From: Plantimonas leprariae
GTDB taxonomy: Bacteria > Pseudomonadota > Alphaproteobacteria > Rhizobiales > Rhizobiaceae
Length of the DNA: 64,000 bases
Direction of reading: 5' to 3'
Assembly (NCBI RefSeq): GCF_008802405.1
Contig: NZ_VZDO01000010.1
Location: 62,001-126,000, forward strand
The notes below the pieces were generated by a model, which was not told where the DNA came from, did no database searches, and saw only the letters and a list, made by a program, of their open reading frames with translations. A program made the position numbers and the translations under genes. This document shows, one piece after another, positions 48,971-56,183 of this stretch (position 1 is its first letter; every line of letters starts with the position of its first letter).

Positions 48971-49363
48971 TCAATCCGAACCCGCCGGCGGGTTTTCGTC
49001 GTAGCGCACCGTGCCGTTCACCGGCGGCAGCCAGTGTTCCCGGCGGACCGCCCAGCCCTCGACCGCCGGCCCGATGCCGTTCGGCGCGGCGTCGAGCGTG
49101 CCGAGAAACACCTCGACATCCTCGTCCGTCAGGAAGAACAGCCGCGAGCCGCAGGTCGGACAGAACGACCGGCGCGCAAACGTCCGCAGTTCCCCCTCCA
49201 TCCGGAACCGGTCGAGCGGCCAATTCGCGGTCGCCGAGACGATGGAGCCGGTCAGCTTCCGGCAGGTCGCGCAGTGGCAGAGTCCCGACACCGTCGGCTC
49301 GCCCCGGACCTCGTATCGGACGGCGCCGCAAAGGCATCCGCCGGTCTGCACGCGATGGCTCAT
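48971..49363 (-). CDS. GFA / CENP-V family zinc-binding protein 1
   Basis: The 130-residue protein matches the glutathione-dependent formaldehyde-activating (GFA) family, with the zinc cysteine pattern GGCLCGAVRYEV, CHCATCRKLTGS and SFCPTCGSRLF. Despite the family name, most members have no proven enzyme activity. A second member is encoded at 63414. It stands alone, with a low-GC gene beyond it. Confidence 0.88.
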   Translation of the reverse strand: MSHRVQTGGCLCGAVRYEVRGEPTVSGLCHCATCRKLTGSIVSATANWPLDRFRMEGELRTFARRSFCPTCGSRLFFLTDEDVEVFLGTLDAAPNGIGPAVEGWAVRREHWLPPVNGTVRYDENPPAGSD

Positions 49364-49378
49364 AGGAAACTCGTATGC

Positions 49379-49690
49379 CTACGGCAGATCAAATCCACAA
49401 TATGCACACTTGTCGTTGGCTGTACTGGTTAGATTTCTGCAATCGGGGCACTGCATCATATCCCCATAGTTCATTCGCCGGAGCATACCGCCCGACGGGC
49501 CTGAGCTTGCGTAATCGACCGGCTTGCTTGCCGTGTTGGGTGGTAGAACAACGACCAAAATCAGACCAAAGAGCCCAAGGACCGATCCGACAAAAAACCA
49601 ACCTAAAGCGCTGCGATTCCTCGATGCAGCTATAATGGCGGTCACTACACCACAAATAATCCAGATGCTTACCGCCAAAACGACGAGCAT
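49379..49690 (-). CDS. Small membrane protein with C-terminal zinc ribbon
   Basis: The 103-residue protein has two hydrophobic segments (about 2-20 and 27-48), a flexible middle part and a C-terminal zinc ribbon (CPDC and CAYC, about 83-101). Function is unknown. The ATG at 49690 is preceded by GGAGG at 6 bases; an upstream TTG frame is less likely. The gene and the 100 bases upstream are clearly AT-richer than the rest of the window, with codons such as ATA, TTA and AAT that its neighbours avoid. This suggests recent acquisition. Confidence 0.75.
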   Translation of the reverse strand: MLVVLAVSIWIICGVVTAIIAASRNRSALGWFFVGSVLGLFGLILVVVLPPNTASKPVDYASSGPSGGMLRRMNYGDMMQCPDCRNLTSTANDKCAYCGFDLP

Positions 49691-49788
49691 TTTTCCTCCA
49701 AAAAGCTCACTTCTCAAAATTGATAAGCCATATCGCTTAGCTTAGAATCGATTAGGTTCAAATTCATCCAACGTCCACTCGCCTAATC

Positions 49789-50745
49789 CTACAATTTCCG
49801 CAGCGCCACCCGCTCCACCCGGTGGCTCGGGCCCTTCGCGAGGATCAGGTCGGCGCGCGGTCGGGTCGGCAGGATGTTCTCCCGGAGGTTCACCGCGTTG
49901 ATGTCGCGCCACAGCCCCTCGGCGATGGCGAGCGCCTCCTCCTCCCCGATCGAGGCGTAGCGATGGAAGAACGATCGCTGGTCGCGGAAGGCGGTGTCGC
50001 GCAGCCGCATGAAGCGGTCGAGATACCAGCGGCGGATGTCGGCTTCCTCCGCGTCGATGTAGATCGCGTAGTCGAAGAAGTCCGAGACGAAGGGCACCGC
50101 CTTGCCGTCCGGCGGGATGTCGCGCGCCTGGAGGACGTTCAGCCCTTCGAAGATCAGGATGTCCGGCTGATCGACGGTGACGCTCGCCCCCTTCACCACG
50201 TCGTAGACGAGGTGCGAATAGACCGGCGCCTCGACGTGCCGCACCCCGGCCTTCAGGTCCGACAGGAAGCGCAGGATGCGGCCGACGTCGTAGCTTTCCG
50301 GAAAACCCTTCCGCCGCATCAGGCCTTCGGCTTCGAGGACGGCGTTCGGATAAAGGAAGCCGTCGGTCGTCACGAGATCGACCTTGGGGCTCGACGGCCA
50401 GCGGGCGAGGAGTTCCTTCAGGATGCGGGCGGTGGTGGACTTGCCGACCGCGACCGAGCCGGCGATGCCGATGACGAAAGGCGTCTTCTCGGCTGCGCCG
50501 TCGCCGAGGAAGCGGCGGCGCTGGCGGAACAGGAGCTGCGACGCCTCGACATGGGCGCTGAGCAGCCGCGAGATCGGCAGGAGGATGCGCCCGACCTCGC
50601 CGAGGTCGACCGGATCGTTCAGCGAGCGGAGGCGCTCCACTTCGGCTTCGGAGAGGTTCAGCGGCTGGCCGGCGCGGAAATGCCCCCATTCCTCCGCCGA
50701 GAAGAAGCGGTAGGGCGAGAAGCGCGACGGGACCATCTGGTCCAC
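49789..50745 (-). CDS. coaA: Pantothenate kinase (type I)
   Basis: CoaA phosphorylates pantothenate in the first step of coenzyme A synthesis. The 318-residue product has the P-loop [15 protein letters not shown] near residue 95, [30 protein letters not shown] and [11 protein letters not shown], and the C-terminal [17 protein letters not shown]. The likely start is GTG at 50745, 4 bases after the hisE stop; the ATG at 50736 would remove three residues. It is the last gene of the hisF-hisE-coaA unit, an arrangement common in rhizobia. Confidence 0.95.
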   Translation of the reverse strand: MDQMVPSRFSPYRFFSAEEWGHFRAGQPLNLSEAEVERLRSLNDPVDLGEVGRILLPISRLLSAHVEASQLLFRQRRRFLGDGAAEKTPFVIGIAGSVAVGKSTTARILKELLARWPSSPKVDLVTTDGFLYPNAVLEAEGLMRRKGFPESYDVGRILRFLSDLKAGVRHVEAPVYSHLVYDVVKGASVTVDQPDILIFEGLNVLQARDIPPDGKAVPFVSDFFDYAIYIDAEEADIRRWYLDRFMRLRDTAFRDQRSFFHRYASIGEEEALAIAEGLWRDINAVNLRENILPTRPRADLILAKGPSHRVERVALRKL

Positions 50746-50749
50746 GGCG

Positions 50750-51088
50750 TCAGGTCCCCGCGTCCGGCGTCGGCCGACGGGCCTTCTCCTCGAGGCCCGT
50801 CTCGGCCGTGCGGCGCTGCAGCTCAGCCATGACGGCGTCGAGCGGCACGCCCCTCAACCGCAGCACAACGAGGAGATGGTAGAGGAGGTCCGCCGCCTCG
50901 CCGGCGAGCGCCGCGTCGTCCTCGGCGAGTGCGGCGATCACCGTCTCGACCGCTTCCTCGCCGAGCTTCTTGGCGGTCTTCGGCAACCCCTTCGCGGCGA
51001 GCTTCGCCGTATAGGACTTCGGGTCGCCGGAAGCGGCGCGCGCCGCCACGATCGCCTCGAGGTCGGCGAGGGTGAAGCTGCCGCTCAT
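50750..51088 (-). CDS. hisE: Phosphoribosyl-ATP pyrophosphatase
   Basis: HisE hydrolyses phosphoribosyl-ATP to phosphoribosyl-AMP in histidine synthesis. The 112-residue product has the family sequence [35 protein letters not shown] and [17 protein letters not shown], all characteristic of the all-helical MazG-like fold. Its ATG overlaps the hisF stop (ATGA). The early histidine genes hisB, hisH and hisA, normally upstream of hisF in related genomes, are not present here. Confidence 0.95.
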   Translation of the reverse strand: MSGSFTLADLEAIVAARAASGDPKSYTAKLAAKGLPKTAKKLGEEAVETVIAALAEDDAALAGEAADLLYHLLVVLRLRGVPLDAVMAELQRRTAETGLEEKARRPTPDAGT

Positions 51089-51876
51089 GCGCCGAGCCCG
51101 TCCTGGCGGACGGCGAGGCCCGCCGCCGCCATGTGCGCCTTGGCCTCGGCGACCGTGTGGGTGCCGAAATGGAAGATAGAGGCGGCGAGCACCGCCCCCG
51201 CCCCGCCGTCGCGCACGCCCTCCACCAGATGGTCGAGCGTGCCGACGCCGCCCGACGCGATCACCGGCACGGATACTGCGTCGGCCACGGCGCGGGTGAG
51301 GGCAAGATCGAAGCCTCGCTTCGTGCCGTCGCGATCCATCGAGGTGAGCAGGATCTCGCCGGCTCCCAGCGCCACGACGCGGCGCGCGAACTCCACGGCG
51401 TCGATGCCGGTGGCGGTGCGCCCGCCGTGAGTAAAGATCTCCCAGCGGGGTTCCGCCGATGTTTCACGTGAAACATTCTTGGCGTCGATCGCCACCACGA
51501 CGCACTGGTTGCCGAACTTGTCGGCGGCCTCCGCCACGAGTTCCGGCCGCCGCACCGCCGCCGTGTTGACCGAGACCTTGTCGGCCCCGGCGACGAGCAG
51601 GCGGCGGAAGTCCGCGACCTCGCGCACCCCGCCGCCAACGGTGAGCGGCATGAAGCAGCGCTCGGCCGTCCGCGCCACGATGTCGAGGAGGGTGCCCCGA
51701 TCCTCGGAAGACGCCGTGATGTCGAGGAAGCAGAGCTCGTCCGCTCCCGCCGCATCGTAGGCGGTCGCCGCTTCCACCGGATCGCCGGCGTCACGCAGGC
51801 CCTCGAAGTTGACGCCCTTCACGACGCGGCCGTCCTTCACGTCGAGGCAGGGGATGATGCGGCACTTCAGGGTCAT
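51085..51876 (-). CDS. hisF: Imidazole glycerol phosphate synthase subunit HisF
   Basis: HisF is the cyclase of imidazole glycerol phosphate synthase. The 263-residue TIM barrel has the catalytic Asp in [12 protein letters not shown] near residue 11, VGGGVR, the second catalytic Asp in VVAIDAKN (D131), and LTSMDRDGT. After AIDAK the protein has an NVSRET stretch (134-139) encoded by a parS site. The stretch lies in a loop where HisF proteins have only a short turn, so the site appears to have been accommodated by a loop extension. It overlaps hisE. Confidence 0.95.
   Translation of the reverse strand: MTLKCRIIPCLDVKDGRVVKGVNFEGLRDAGDPVEAATAYDAAGADELCFLDITASSEDRGTLLDIVARTAERCFMPLTVGGGVREVADFRRLLVAGADKVSVNTAAVRRPELVAEAADKFGNQCVVVAIDAKNVSRETSAEPRWEIFTHGGRTATGIDAVEFARRVVALGAGEILLTSMDRDGTKRGFDLALTRAVADAVSVPVIASGGVGTLDHLVEGVRDGGAGAVLAASIFHFGTHTVAEAKAHMAAAGLAVRQDGLGA
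51460..51475. other. parS site 4 inside hisF
   Basis: TGTTTCACGTGAAACA is a perfect parS palindrome. In the hisF frame it encodes VSRET with part of the preceding Asn. It lies 1.46 kb from the next site at 52923, the closest pair in the window. Confidence 0.93.
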
Positions 51877-51903
51877 GGGAAAGACCGGCGGGAAACCCCC
51901 GCC

Positions 51904-52473
51904 TTATGCGATGCCGCGATAGAGATCGGCAAGGGGCAGCGCGAGGCCGAGCCCGGAAAGCTCCAGCACCGCCTCCGTGCCTTCGATCATGCCGGGTTCG
52001 CCGAAGGCACCGTTTTCGTTCCGGCTCCACACCCATACGCGGGGCTCGTCCGGCGAGAGCACAAGGTAATGGAGCAACGTCGGGAGCGCGATATATTCCG
52101 CGACCTTCGGCCCGAAGTCGCGCGCATAGGAGGATGGCGACAGGACTTCCGCGAGAAGGACGGGAGCACGGGCGGCGAGGTCCCTCCCGTCCCCACCCTC
52201 GGCGCGGTCGACGAAGACGTCCGGAAAGCGAACGCCCTTGTCGGAGACGCGGATGCCGAAGTCCGCCGATCCGATATCGTAGACCGCCGGGTCGAGCCGG
52301 GTGCCCAGCAACAGCATCAGGCGGCTCGCCAGACGGACATGGCTACGCGTCACGTTGATCATGACGTCGACGATCCGGCCGTCCACGAGTTCAAGCTTGC
52401 CCTCCTGCGCCTGCGCCCAGTGCAGGAACTCGTCGGCCGTCCAGTTTCGGGATTGGGGAAGCTGGATGTTCAT
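51904..52473 (-). CDS. Uma2 family protein (DUF820, PD-(D/E)XK nuclease fold)
   Basis: The 189-residue protein matches the Uma2 family of predicted restriction-like nucleases. The likely catalytic residues are Asp in RFPDVFVDR near residue 87 and Glu in LLAEVLSPSS near 108, with LHYLVLSPDEPRVWVW following. The biological role of Uma2 proteins is unresolved; they are often multicopy and accessory. It lies 27 bases upstream of hisF, and this may be where the remaining his genes were displaced. Confidence 0.87.
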   Translation of the reverse strand: MNIQLPQSRNWTADEFLHWAQAQEGKLELVDGRIVDVMINVTRSHVRLASRLMLLLGTRLDPAVYDIGSADFGIRVSDKGVRFPDVFVDRAEGGDGRDLAARAPVLLAEVLSPSSYARDFGPKVAEYIALPTLLHYLVLSPDEPRVWVWSRNENGAFGEPGMIEGTEAVLELSGLGLALPLADLYRGIA

Positions 52474-52504
52474 GGGCGGAACATAGCGGCGCGACAGCCT
52501 GCCG

Positions 52505-52753
52505 TCACGCTTCGCTTTCAGCTTTCAGCCAGACCTCGACCGGACCTTTCAGCTTCAGCGTCATCGGCCGGCCACGGCGGTCCTTCGAGTTGCCGGCCGG
52601 CACGCGGATCCAGCCTTCGGAGACGCAGTATTCCTCGACATTGGTCTTCTCGACGCCCTTGAAGCGGACGCCGACGCCGCGCTGGAGGAGGTCGGGGTCG
52701 AAGAAGGGGCTTTCCGGATCGGCCGACAGGCGGTCGGGCAGGGTTTCGTCCAT
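52505..52753 (-). CDS. DUF3297 family protein
   Basis: The 82-residue protein is a match to DUF3297: it begins with LPDRLSADPESPFFD, has GVGVRFKGVEKTNVEEYC and WIRVPAGNSKDRRGRPMTLK, and ends with GPVEVWL. The function is unknown; the family is common in proteobacteria. It is a single gene, divergent from the vapBC-like pair, with 165 bases of regulatory DNA between. Confidence 0.85.
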   Translation of the reverse strand: MDETLPDRLSADPESPFFDPDLLQRGVGVRFKGVEKTNVEEYCVSEGWIRVPAGNSKDRRGRPMTLKLKGPVEVWLKAESEA

Positions 52754-52865
52754 GGCGGTCTCCTCGGTTTCGCCGACGCATAGACCGCGGCAGCCGATGC
52801 GCCAAGCCGCAGCGCGACTGGCGACGCGGTACGGTGCATGTTAGACAAACGGGCAAGCATCCGCG

Positions 52866-52909
52866 GGATACACTCAAAGGGATAGACGGATATCCCGTTT
52901 GGTGTATCC
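52866..52909. promoter_or_regulatory. 44-bp nested dyad upstream of the vapBC-like pair
   Basis: GGATACAC (52866-52873) pairs with GTGTATCC (52902-52909), and inside it GGGATA (52879-52884) pairs with TATCCC (52891-52896). The spacers on both sides are 5 bases, so the whole is symmetric around 52887. It ends 9 bases before the antitoxin ATG. Such a dyad is expected of an operator bound by a toxin-antitoxin complex; a cruciform or RNA hairpin is possible. Confidence 0.75.
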
Positions 52910-52918
52910 TCGGCGGTC

Positions 52919-53116
52919 ATGGCGTTTCACGTGAAACATGCCGAGGCCGACGCCCTCGCCCGCGAGCTGATGCGGCTGCGCCGCTCCGGGCTGACCGAGG
53001 CCGTGCTGCACGCGCTGCGCGCCAGCGTCGAGGCGGAAAAGGCGAAGGCCTCGCTGCCGGACGTCGCCGTCGCCTTCGCGCGCGAGCTGCGGGCGCTCGA
53101 CACGGAAGCCGCCTGA
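52919..53116 (+). CDS. VapB-like antitoxin
   Basis: The 65-residue protein resembles Rv0623-type VapB antitoxins: AEADALARELMRLRRSGLTEAVLHALR is represented by its core SGLTEAVLHAL, with the charged C-terminal part AKASLPDVAVAFARELRAL. Residues 2-7 (AFHVKH) are specified by a parS site lying on codons 2-7, directly after the ATG. The stop overlaps the toxin start (TGATG). The usual C-terminal toxin-wrapping segment appears short. The assignment depends on the partner gene and the pattern of the short protein. Confidence 0.75.
   Translation: MAFHVKHAEADALARELMRLRRSGLTEAVLHALRASVEAEKAKASLPDVAVAFARELRALDTEAA
52923..52938. other. parS site 5 at the start of the VapB-like gene
   Basis: CGTTTCACGTGAAACA matches parS at 15 of 16 positions with the full 14-bp core. 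It begins 4 bases after the A of the antitoxin ATG and 14 bases after the promoter dyad. Confidence 0.88.
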
Positions 53117-53502
53117 TGTTCGTCGACGCGTCGGCACTCGCCGCAATGCTCCTCGACGAGCGGCAGGCCCGGCTTCTCGCCGGCCGGTTGCAGGCCGCCG
53201 CCAACCGCTTCACCGCCGTTCCGTGCCTGCTCGACACCCTCGCGACCCTGTCGGCGGCACGAGGTCTCGACGCCGCACGCATCATGCCGCTCTTCGACCG
53301 CTTCCTCGATGCGATGGCGATCCGCACCGTGTCGCTGCCGGCCAGCCTCGCCGCGCCAGCCGCCGAAGCCTTCGCGCGTTTCGGCCGGAGCACGGGTCTC
53401 ACCCCGAACCAGTGCCTCGCCTATGCCGCGGCGCGCTATTACCGCGTGCCGCTGCTCTTCGCCGACCCCGTCTTCGCCGAAACCGACATCCAGCCCGGTT
53501 GA
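53116..53502 (+). CDS. VapC-like PIN-domain toxin, possibly catalytically impaired
   Basis: The 128-residue PIN domain begins MFVDASALAAMLLDE, with the first catalytic Asp at position 4. The second acidic site is Asp in CLLDTLATL where VapC usually has Glu. At the third site the usual GDC is replaced by NQC in TPNQCLAYAAARYYRVPLLF, and the final acidic cluster reads ADPVFAETDI. Loss of the GDC aspartate suggests weak or absent RNase activity. The pair is a VapBC homologue that may be in decay or repurposed. Confidence 0.8.
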   Translation: MFVDASALAAMLLDERQARLLAGRLQAAANRFTAVPCLLDTLATLSAARGLDAARIMPLFDRFLDAMAIRTVSLPASLAAPAAEAFARFGRSTGLTPNQCLAYAAARYYRVPLLFADPVFAETDIQPG

Positions 53503-53566
53503 CGGGCGGCGCTTTCCCGTGTTCGAGGGCGGCAGCCGTCCCCTCCAGCCCGAAAGCTCCGCCGTC

Positions 53567-54184
53567 ATGACCATCCGCGTCCACAAGGGCGACCTGCCGG
53601 ACCTGTCGCGCTATTCCGGCTCGGTCGCCATCGACACCGAGACGCTCGGGCTCGATACGCGGCGCGACCGGCTCTGCGTCGTACAGCTCTCGCCGGGCGA
53701 CGGCACCGCGGACGTCGTGCAGATCGGCAAGGGGCAGCGCGAGGCTCCGAACCTCTGCGCCCTCCTCCGCGATGCCTCGAAGACGAAGATTTTCCACTAC
53801 GCGCGGTTCGACATCGCGGCGCTGTTCCACGCCTTCGGGGTGATGACGGCGCCGGTGTTCTGCACCAAGATCGCCTCGCGGCTGACCCGGACCTATACCG
53901 ACCGGCACGGGCTGAAGGACCTGGCACGCGAACTGATCGGCGTCGACCTGTCGAAGCAGCAGCAGTCCTCAGACTGGGCGGCCGAGACGCTGACCCCGGC
54001 GCAGGTGGAATACGCCGCCTCCGATGTCCTGCACCTTCACGACATCATGGCCGTCTTGTTGAAGCGGCTGGAGCGCGACGACCGGATGGACCTCGCGAAG
54101 GCCTCGTTCGACTATCTGCCGACCCGCGCCCGGCTCGACCTCCTCGGCTGGGACGAGGAGGACATTTTCTCGCACTCCGTCTGA
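53567..54184 (+). CDS. Ribonuclease D-like 3'-5' exonuclease (short form)
   Basis: The 205-residue protein has the DEDDy exonuclease motifs: IDTETLGL near residue 22, HYARFDIAAL near 80 and the Tyr-containing YAASDVLHL near 158. It lacks the HRDC domains of full RNase D, as is usual for the short alphaproteobacterial form that processes structured RNA ends. The ATG at 53567 lies 64 bases after the toxin gene. It converges on the J-domain-like gene. Confidence 0.9.
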   Translation: MTIRVHKGDLPDLSRYSGSVAIDTETLGLDTRRDRLCVVQLSPGDGTADVVQIGKGQREAPNLCALLRDASKTKIFHYARFDIAALFHAFGVMTAPVFCTKIASRLTRTYTDRHGLKDLARELIGVDLSKQQQSSDWAAETLTPAQVEYAASDVLHLHDIMAVLLKRLERDDRMDLAKASFDYLPTRARLDLLGWDEEDIFSHSV

Positions 54185-54187
54185 AAA

Positions 54188-54601
54188 TCAGCGCGCGAAG
54201 CGCCGGGTGGCCTCGTCGACGAGTGCGTTGGCGATGGTCATCCGCCGGTTGGCGCGCTCGCGCATCTCCGGCGACACGCGGTCCGGATGGTTGGCCCGGG
54301 CGAACAGCCGGCGCGCGGTCTTCAGGTCTTCCAGCGACGTCGCGGCACCAAGCGCCAGCTCGAAGGCGATGTCGTCCGGATCGAGGCTGAGGGCGGAGGG
54401 CTGGGCCGCCTCCTTCTCGGGCGCATCGGCCGCGCCGTTCGAGCGGTAGGCGGCACGCGATTCGCTGCCGCCGACGCCCGCATCCCGCTCCAGCCCGTCG
54501 AGCACGCGCCAGAAGTCCGCGCCGGCGCCCCGCGCCGCGGGCACGTCGCCGCCGTCCGGCACCCGCCGGCCGATATTCTGCAGGACCTCCGCGAACTCCA
54601 T
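54188..54601 (-). CDS. J-domain-like protein
   Basis: The 137-residue protein has a variable N-terminal half and a C-terminal J-like segment. DDIAFELALGAATSLEDLKTARR is represented by its core ATSLEDLKTARRLFAR, followed by NHPDRVSPEMRERANRRMT, in which HPD is the DnaK-stimulating motif of DnaJ proteins. It has no zinc or substrate domain, so it would be a small accessory co-chaperone. A longer overlapping frame in the same strand extends beyond 54601, but the ATG there fits the domain size. Confidence in the J-domain is moderate. Confidence 0.72.
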   Translation of the reverse strand: MEFAEVLQNIGRRVPDGGDVPAARGAGADFWRVLDGLERDAGVGGSESRAAYRSNGAADAPEKEAAQPSALSLDPDDIAFELALGAATSLEDLKTARRLFARANHPDRVSPEMRERANRRMTIANALVDEATRRFAR

Positions 54602-54761
54602 GCGGCTACAACTCCGGCCGACCTTCTCCCGATACGCGGGAAGACGCCGGACAGCCTCACACGATTCCGCTGAATCGCCGGTAAACGCAGCCGGCAAACT
54701 TGGGGCTGAGGAACCCCCGCCTCTCGCCGTCCTTCCTTCCCGAAGCAACGGGAGTGGGACC

Positions 54762-54962
54762 ATGAGCAAGACAGGCGGAAAACCCGCGGCGGACGACGAG
54801 GCGGTTCCTCCCGGCGCGGCGCAGGAAAGCGGACCGCTGCGCGGCGGCAAGCCGGTGGAGCCGACGCCGACGGAAGACAGCCGGCACCCGACCACCAAGG
54901 CCGAGAAACGCTCGGAAACGATCCGCGAAGGCGGCGAAGCCGAAAGCCGCGACGACGGCTGA
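54762..54962 (+). CDS. Small hydrophilic protein of unknown function
   Basis: The 66-residue protein is disordered and charged, with Gly, Pro, Glu and Arg predominating. It has no recognisable domain. An SD-like GGGAG lies about 7 bases upstream of the ATG at 54762. It is followed by another short basic protein gene on the same strand. Coding is likely from its RBS and codon use but not proven. Confidence 0.55.
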   Translation: MSKTGGKPAADDEAVPPGAAQESGPLRGGKPVEPTPTEDSRHPTTKAEKRSETIREGGEAESRDDG

Positions 54963-55068
54963 AACGGGGAAATTTCGCATCGCCGTTCCCGGCATGGGAA
55001 CGCGGACGGACCGGTTCGCGCTTGTCCTGCCGGGGCCGACGATCGCGCCCCGACGGGAGGAGAGGCAC

Positions 55069-55206
55069 ATGGACAAGGGCAAGCCGCTGAAACCGAAGAC
55101 GGCCGCGGGCAAGGACAAGGCCACCGCGACCGCCAAGTCGGCCGCGAACGAGGCCGAGCGCCACAAGACCGGCGAGACCGCCGCGAAGGCCACGAAGAAG
55201 AAGTGA
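55069..55206 (+). CDS. Small basic Lys/Ala-rich protein
   Basis: The 45-residue protein is nearly all Lys, Ala, Thr and Glu and ends in KKK. It resembles a small nucleic-acid-associated or disordered protein, but no family was recognised. GGGAGGAGAGG lies just before the ATG, a strong ribosome binding site, which is the main support. It converges on the XRE gene (39 bases). Confidence 0.55.
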   Translation: MDKGKPLKPKTAAGKDKATATAKSAANEAERHKTGETAAKATKKK

Positions 55207-55245
55207 GAACCAGGCGGGCGCGGCGCCGGTGGTGCGCCGCCCCCG

Positions 55246-55638
55246 TCAGCGCCGACGCGCTGCCCGGCGTTTCTCGGCCGCCGCCAGGATGTCCTCCAGC
55301 GCGGCGAGCAGGCGGTTCGCCTCGTCGGCGTCGAGCATCGCCACCGTTTCGGCCAAGCGATTGGCGAGCCGCGTCGCGGCGGGCGCGAGGCCGGCCGTGT
55401 CGATCGCGATGCGCGGATGCGACAGCTCGGCGAGACGCTCCAGCTCCTCCGCGTCGTCCCAGATGACGTTCAGATAGCCGATGATCCGCTGCAGCATGTC
55501 CCAGGTCGGGCGGCCGCGCTTGCCGTGCTCCAGCGCCGAGAGATAGGACGAGGAGACGTTGAGCGCCGCCGCCATGGCGCGCTGCGTCACCCCGCGCTGG
55601 CGGCGAAGCTCGCGCACCCGCTCGCCGAACGGCGTCAT
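55246..55638 (-). CDS. XRE-family helix-turn-helix regulator
   Basis: The 130-residue protein has an N-terminal Cro/C1-type DNA-binding domain (about 4-60: RVRELRRQRGVTQRAMAAAL, VSSSYLSALEHGKRGRPTW) and a helical C-terminal extension of unknown use. It overlaps the smr gene start (ATGA), so it is transcribed with mltA and smr. A gene of this kind next to smr and mltA is common in rhizobia. Target genes are unknown. Confidence 0.9.
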   Translation of the reverse strand: MTPFGERVRELRRQRGVTQRAMAAALNVSSSYLSALEHGKRGRPTWDMLQRIIGYLNVIWDDAEELERLAELSHPRIAIDTAGLAPAATRLANRLAETVAMLDADEANRLLAALEDILAAAEKRRAARRR

Positions 55639-56183
55639 CGCCGCCGGAGCCTGACATAGAAGGCCCCCTCCCCGCCGTGGCCGCGCGCCGCCGGCTCGAA
55701 GCCGGCGACGAGCGCGCGGAAATCCGGCGTGTCGAACCAGTGCGGCAGGGCGCGCTTCAGCGCGCCGACCGAACCCGGCGACGAGCCGCGCCCGGTGATC
55801 ACCAGGACGTGCCGCGAGCCGGTGGCGCGTGCATGGCGCAGGAAGCCGAGAAGCGCGTAGTGCGCGACGGCCTCGGTCTTGTCGTGGAGGTCGATGCGAT
55901 CATCGATCGCGAGCCGCCCCTTGGCGAGCTTGCGCCGGACCGGCCGCTCGATCGGATGGAGGGCGGGCTTCGGAACGGCGGTGGTACGCGGATGTCCGGC
56001 CTTCGCCGACGGCAGAGGAGCGGTGGGTGACGCCGCGGCCAGCGGCGGCTCGCTTGCGGCGGCGGGCAGCGGTGCGACGGTGGGGATGCGGCGGCCGGGC
56101 AGCGGGCGGACGCTCGCCAGCACCCCGGCCCACAGCCGCGCCTCCTCCTCGTCGAGGCCACCTCGCCGTCCCCGGTTCCTCAT
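55635..56183 (-). CDS. Smr domain protein
   Basis: The 182-residue protein has an Ala/Pro-rich N-terminal half and a C-terminal Smr domain at about 95-180. Its marks are the DRIDLHDKTEA start, a VITGRGSS loop near residue 130 where other Smr domains read HGKG, and the end GEGAFYVRLRRR. Smr domains are nucleases or nucleic-acid-binding modules related to the MutS2 C-terminus. It overlaps both mltA and the XRE gene. Confidence 0.92.
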   Translation of the reverse strand: MRNRGRRGGLDEEEARLWAGVLASVRPLPGRRIPTVAPLPAAASEPPLAAASPTAPLPSAKAGHPRTTAVPKPALHPIERPVRRKLAKGRLAIDDRIDLHDKTEAVAHYALLGFLRHARATGSRHVLVITGRGSSPGSVGALKRALPHWFDTPDFRALVAGFEPAARGHGGEGAFYVRLRRR

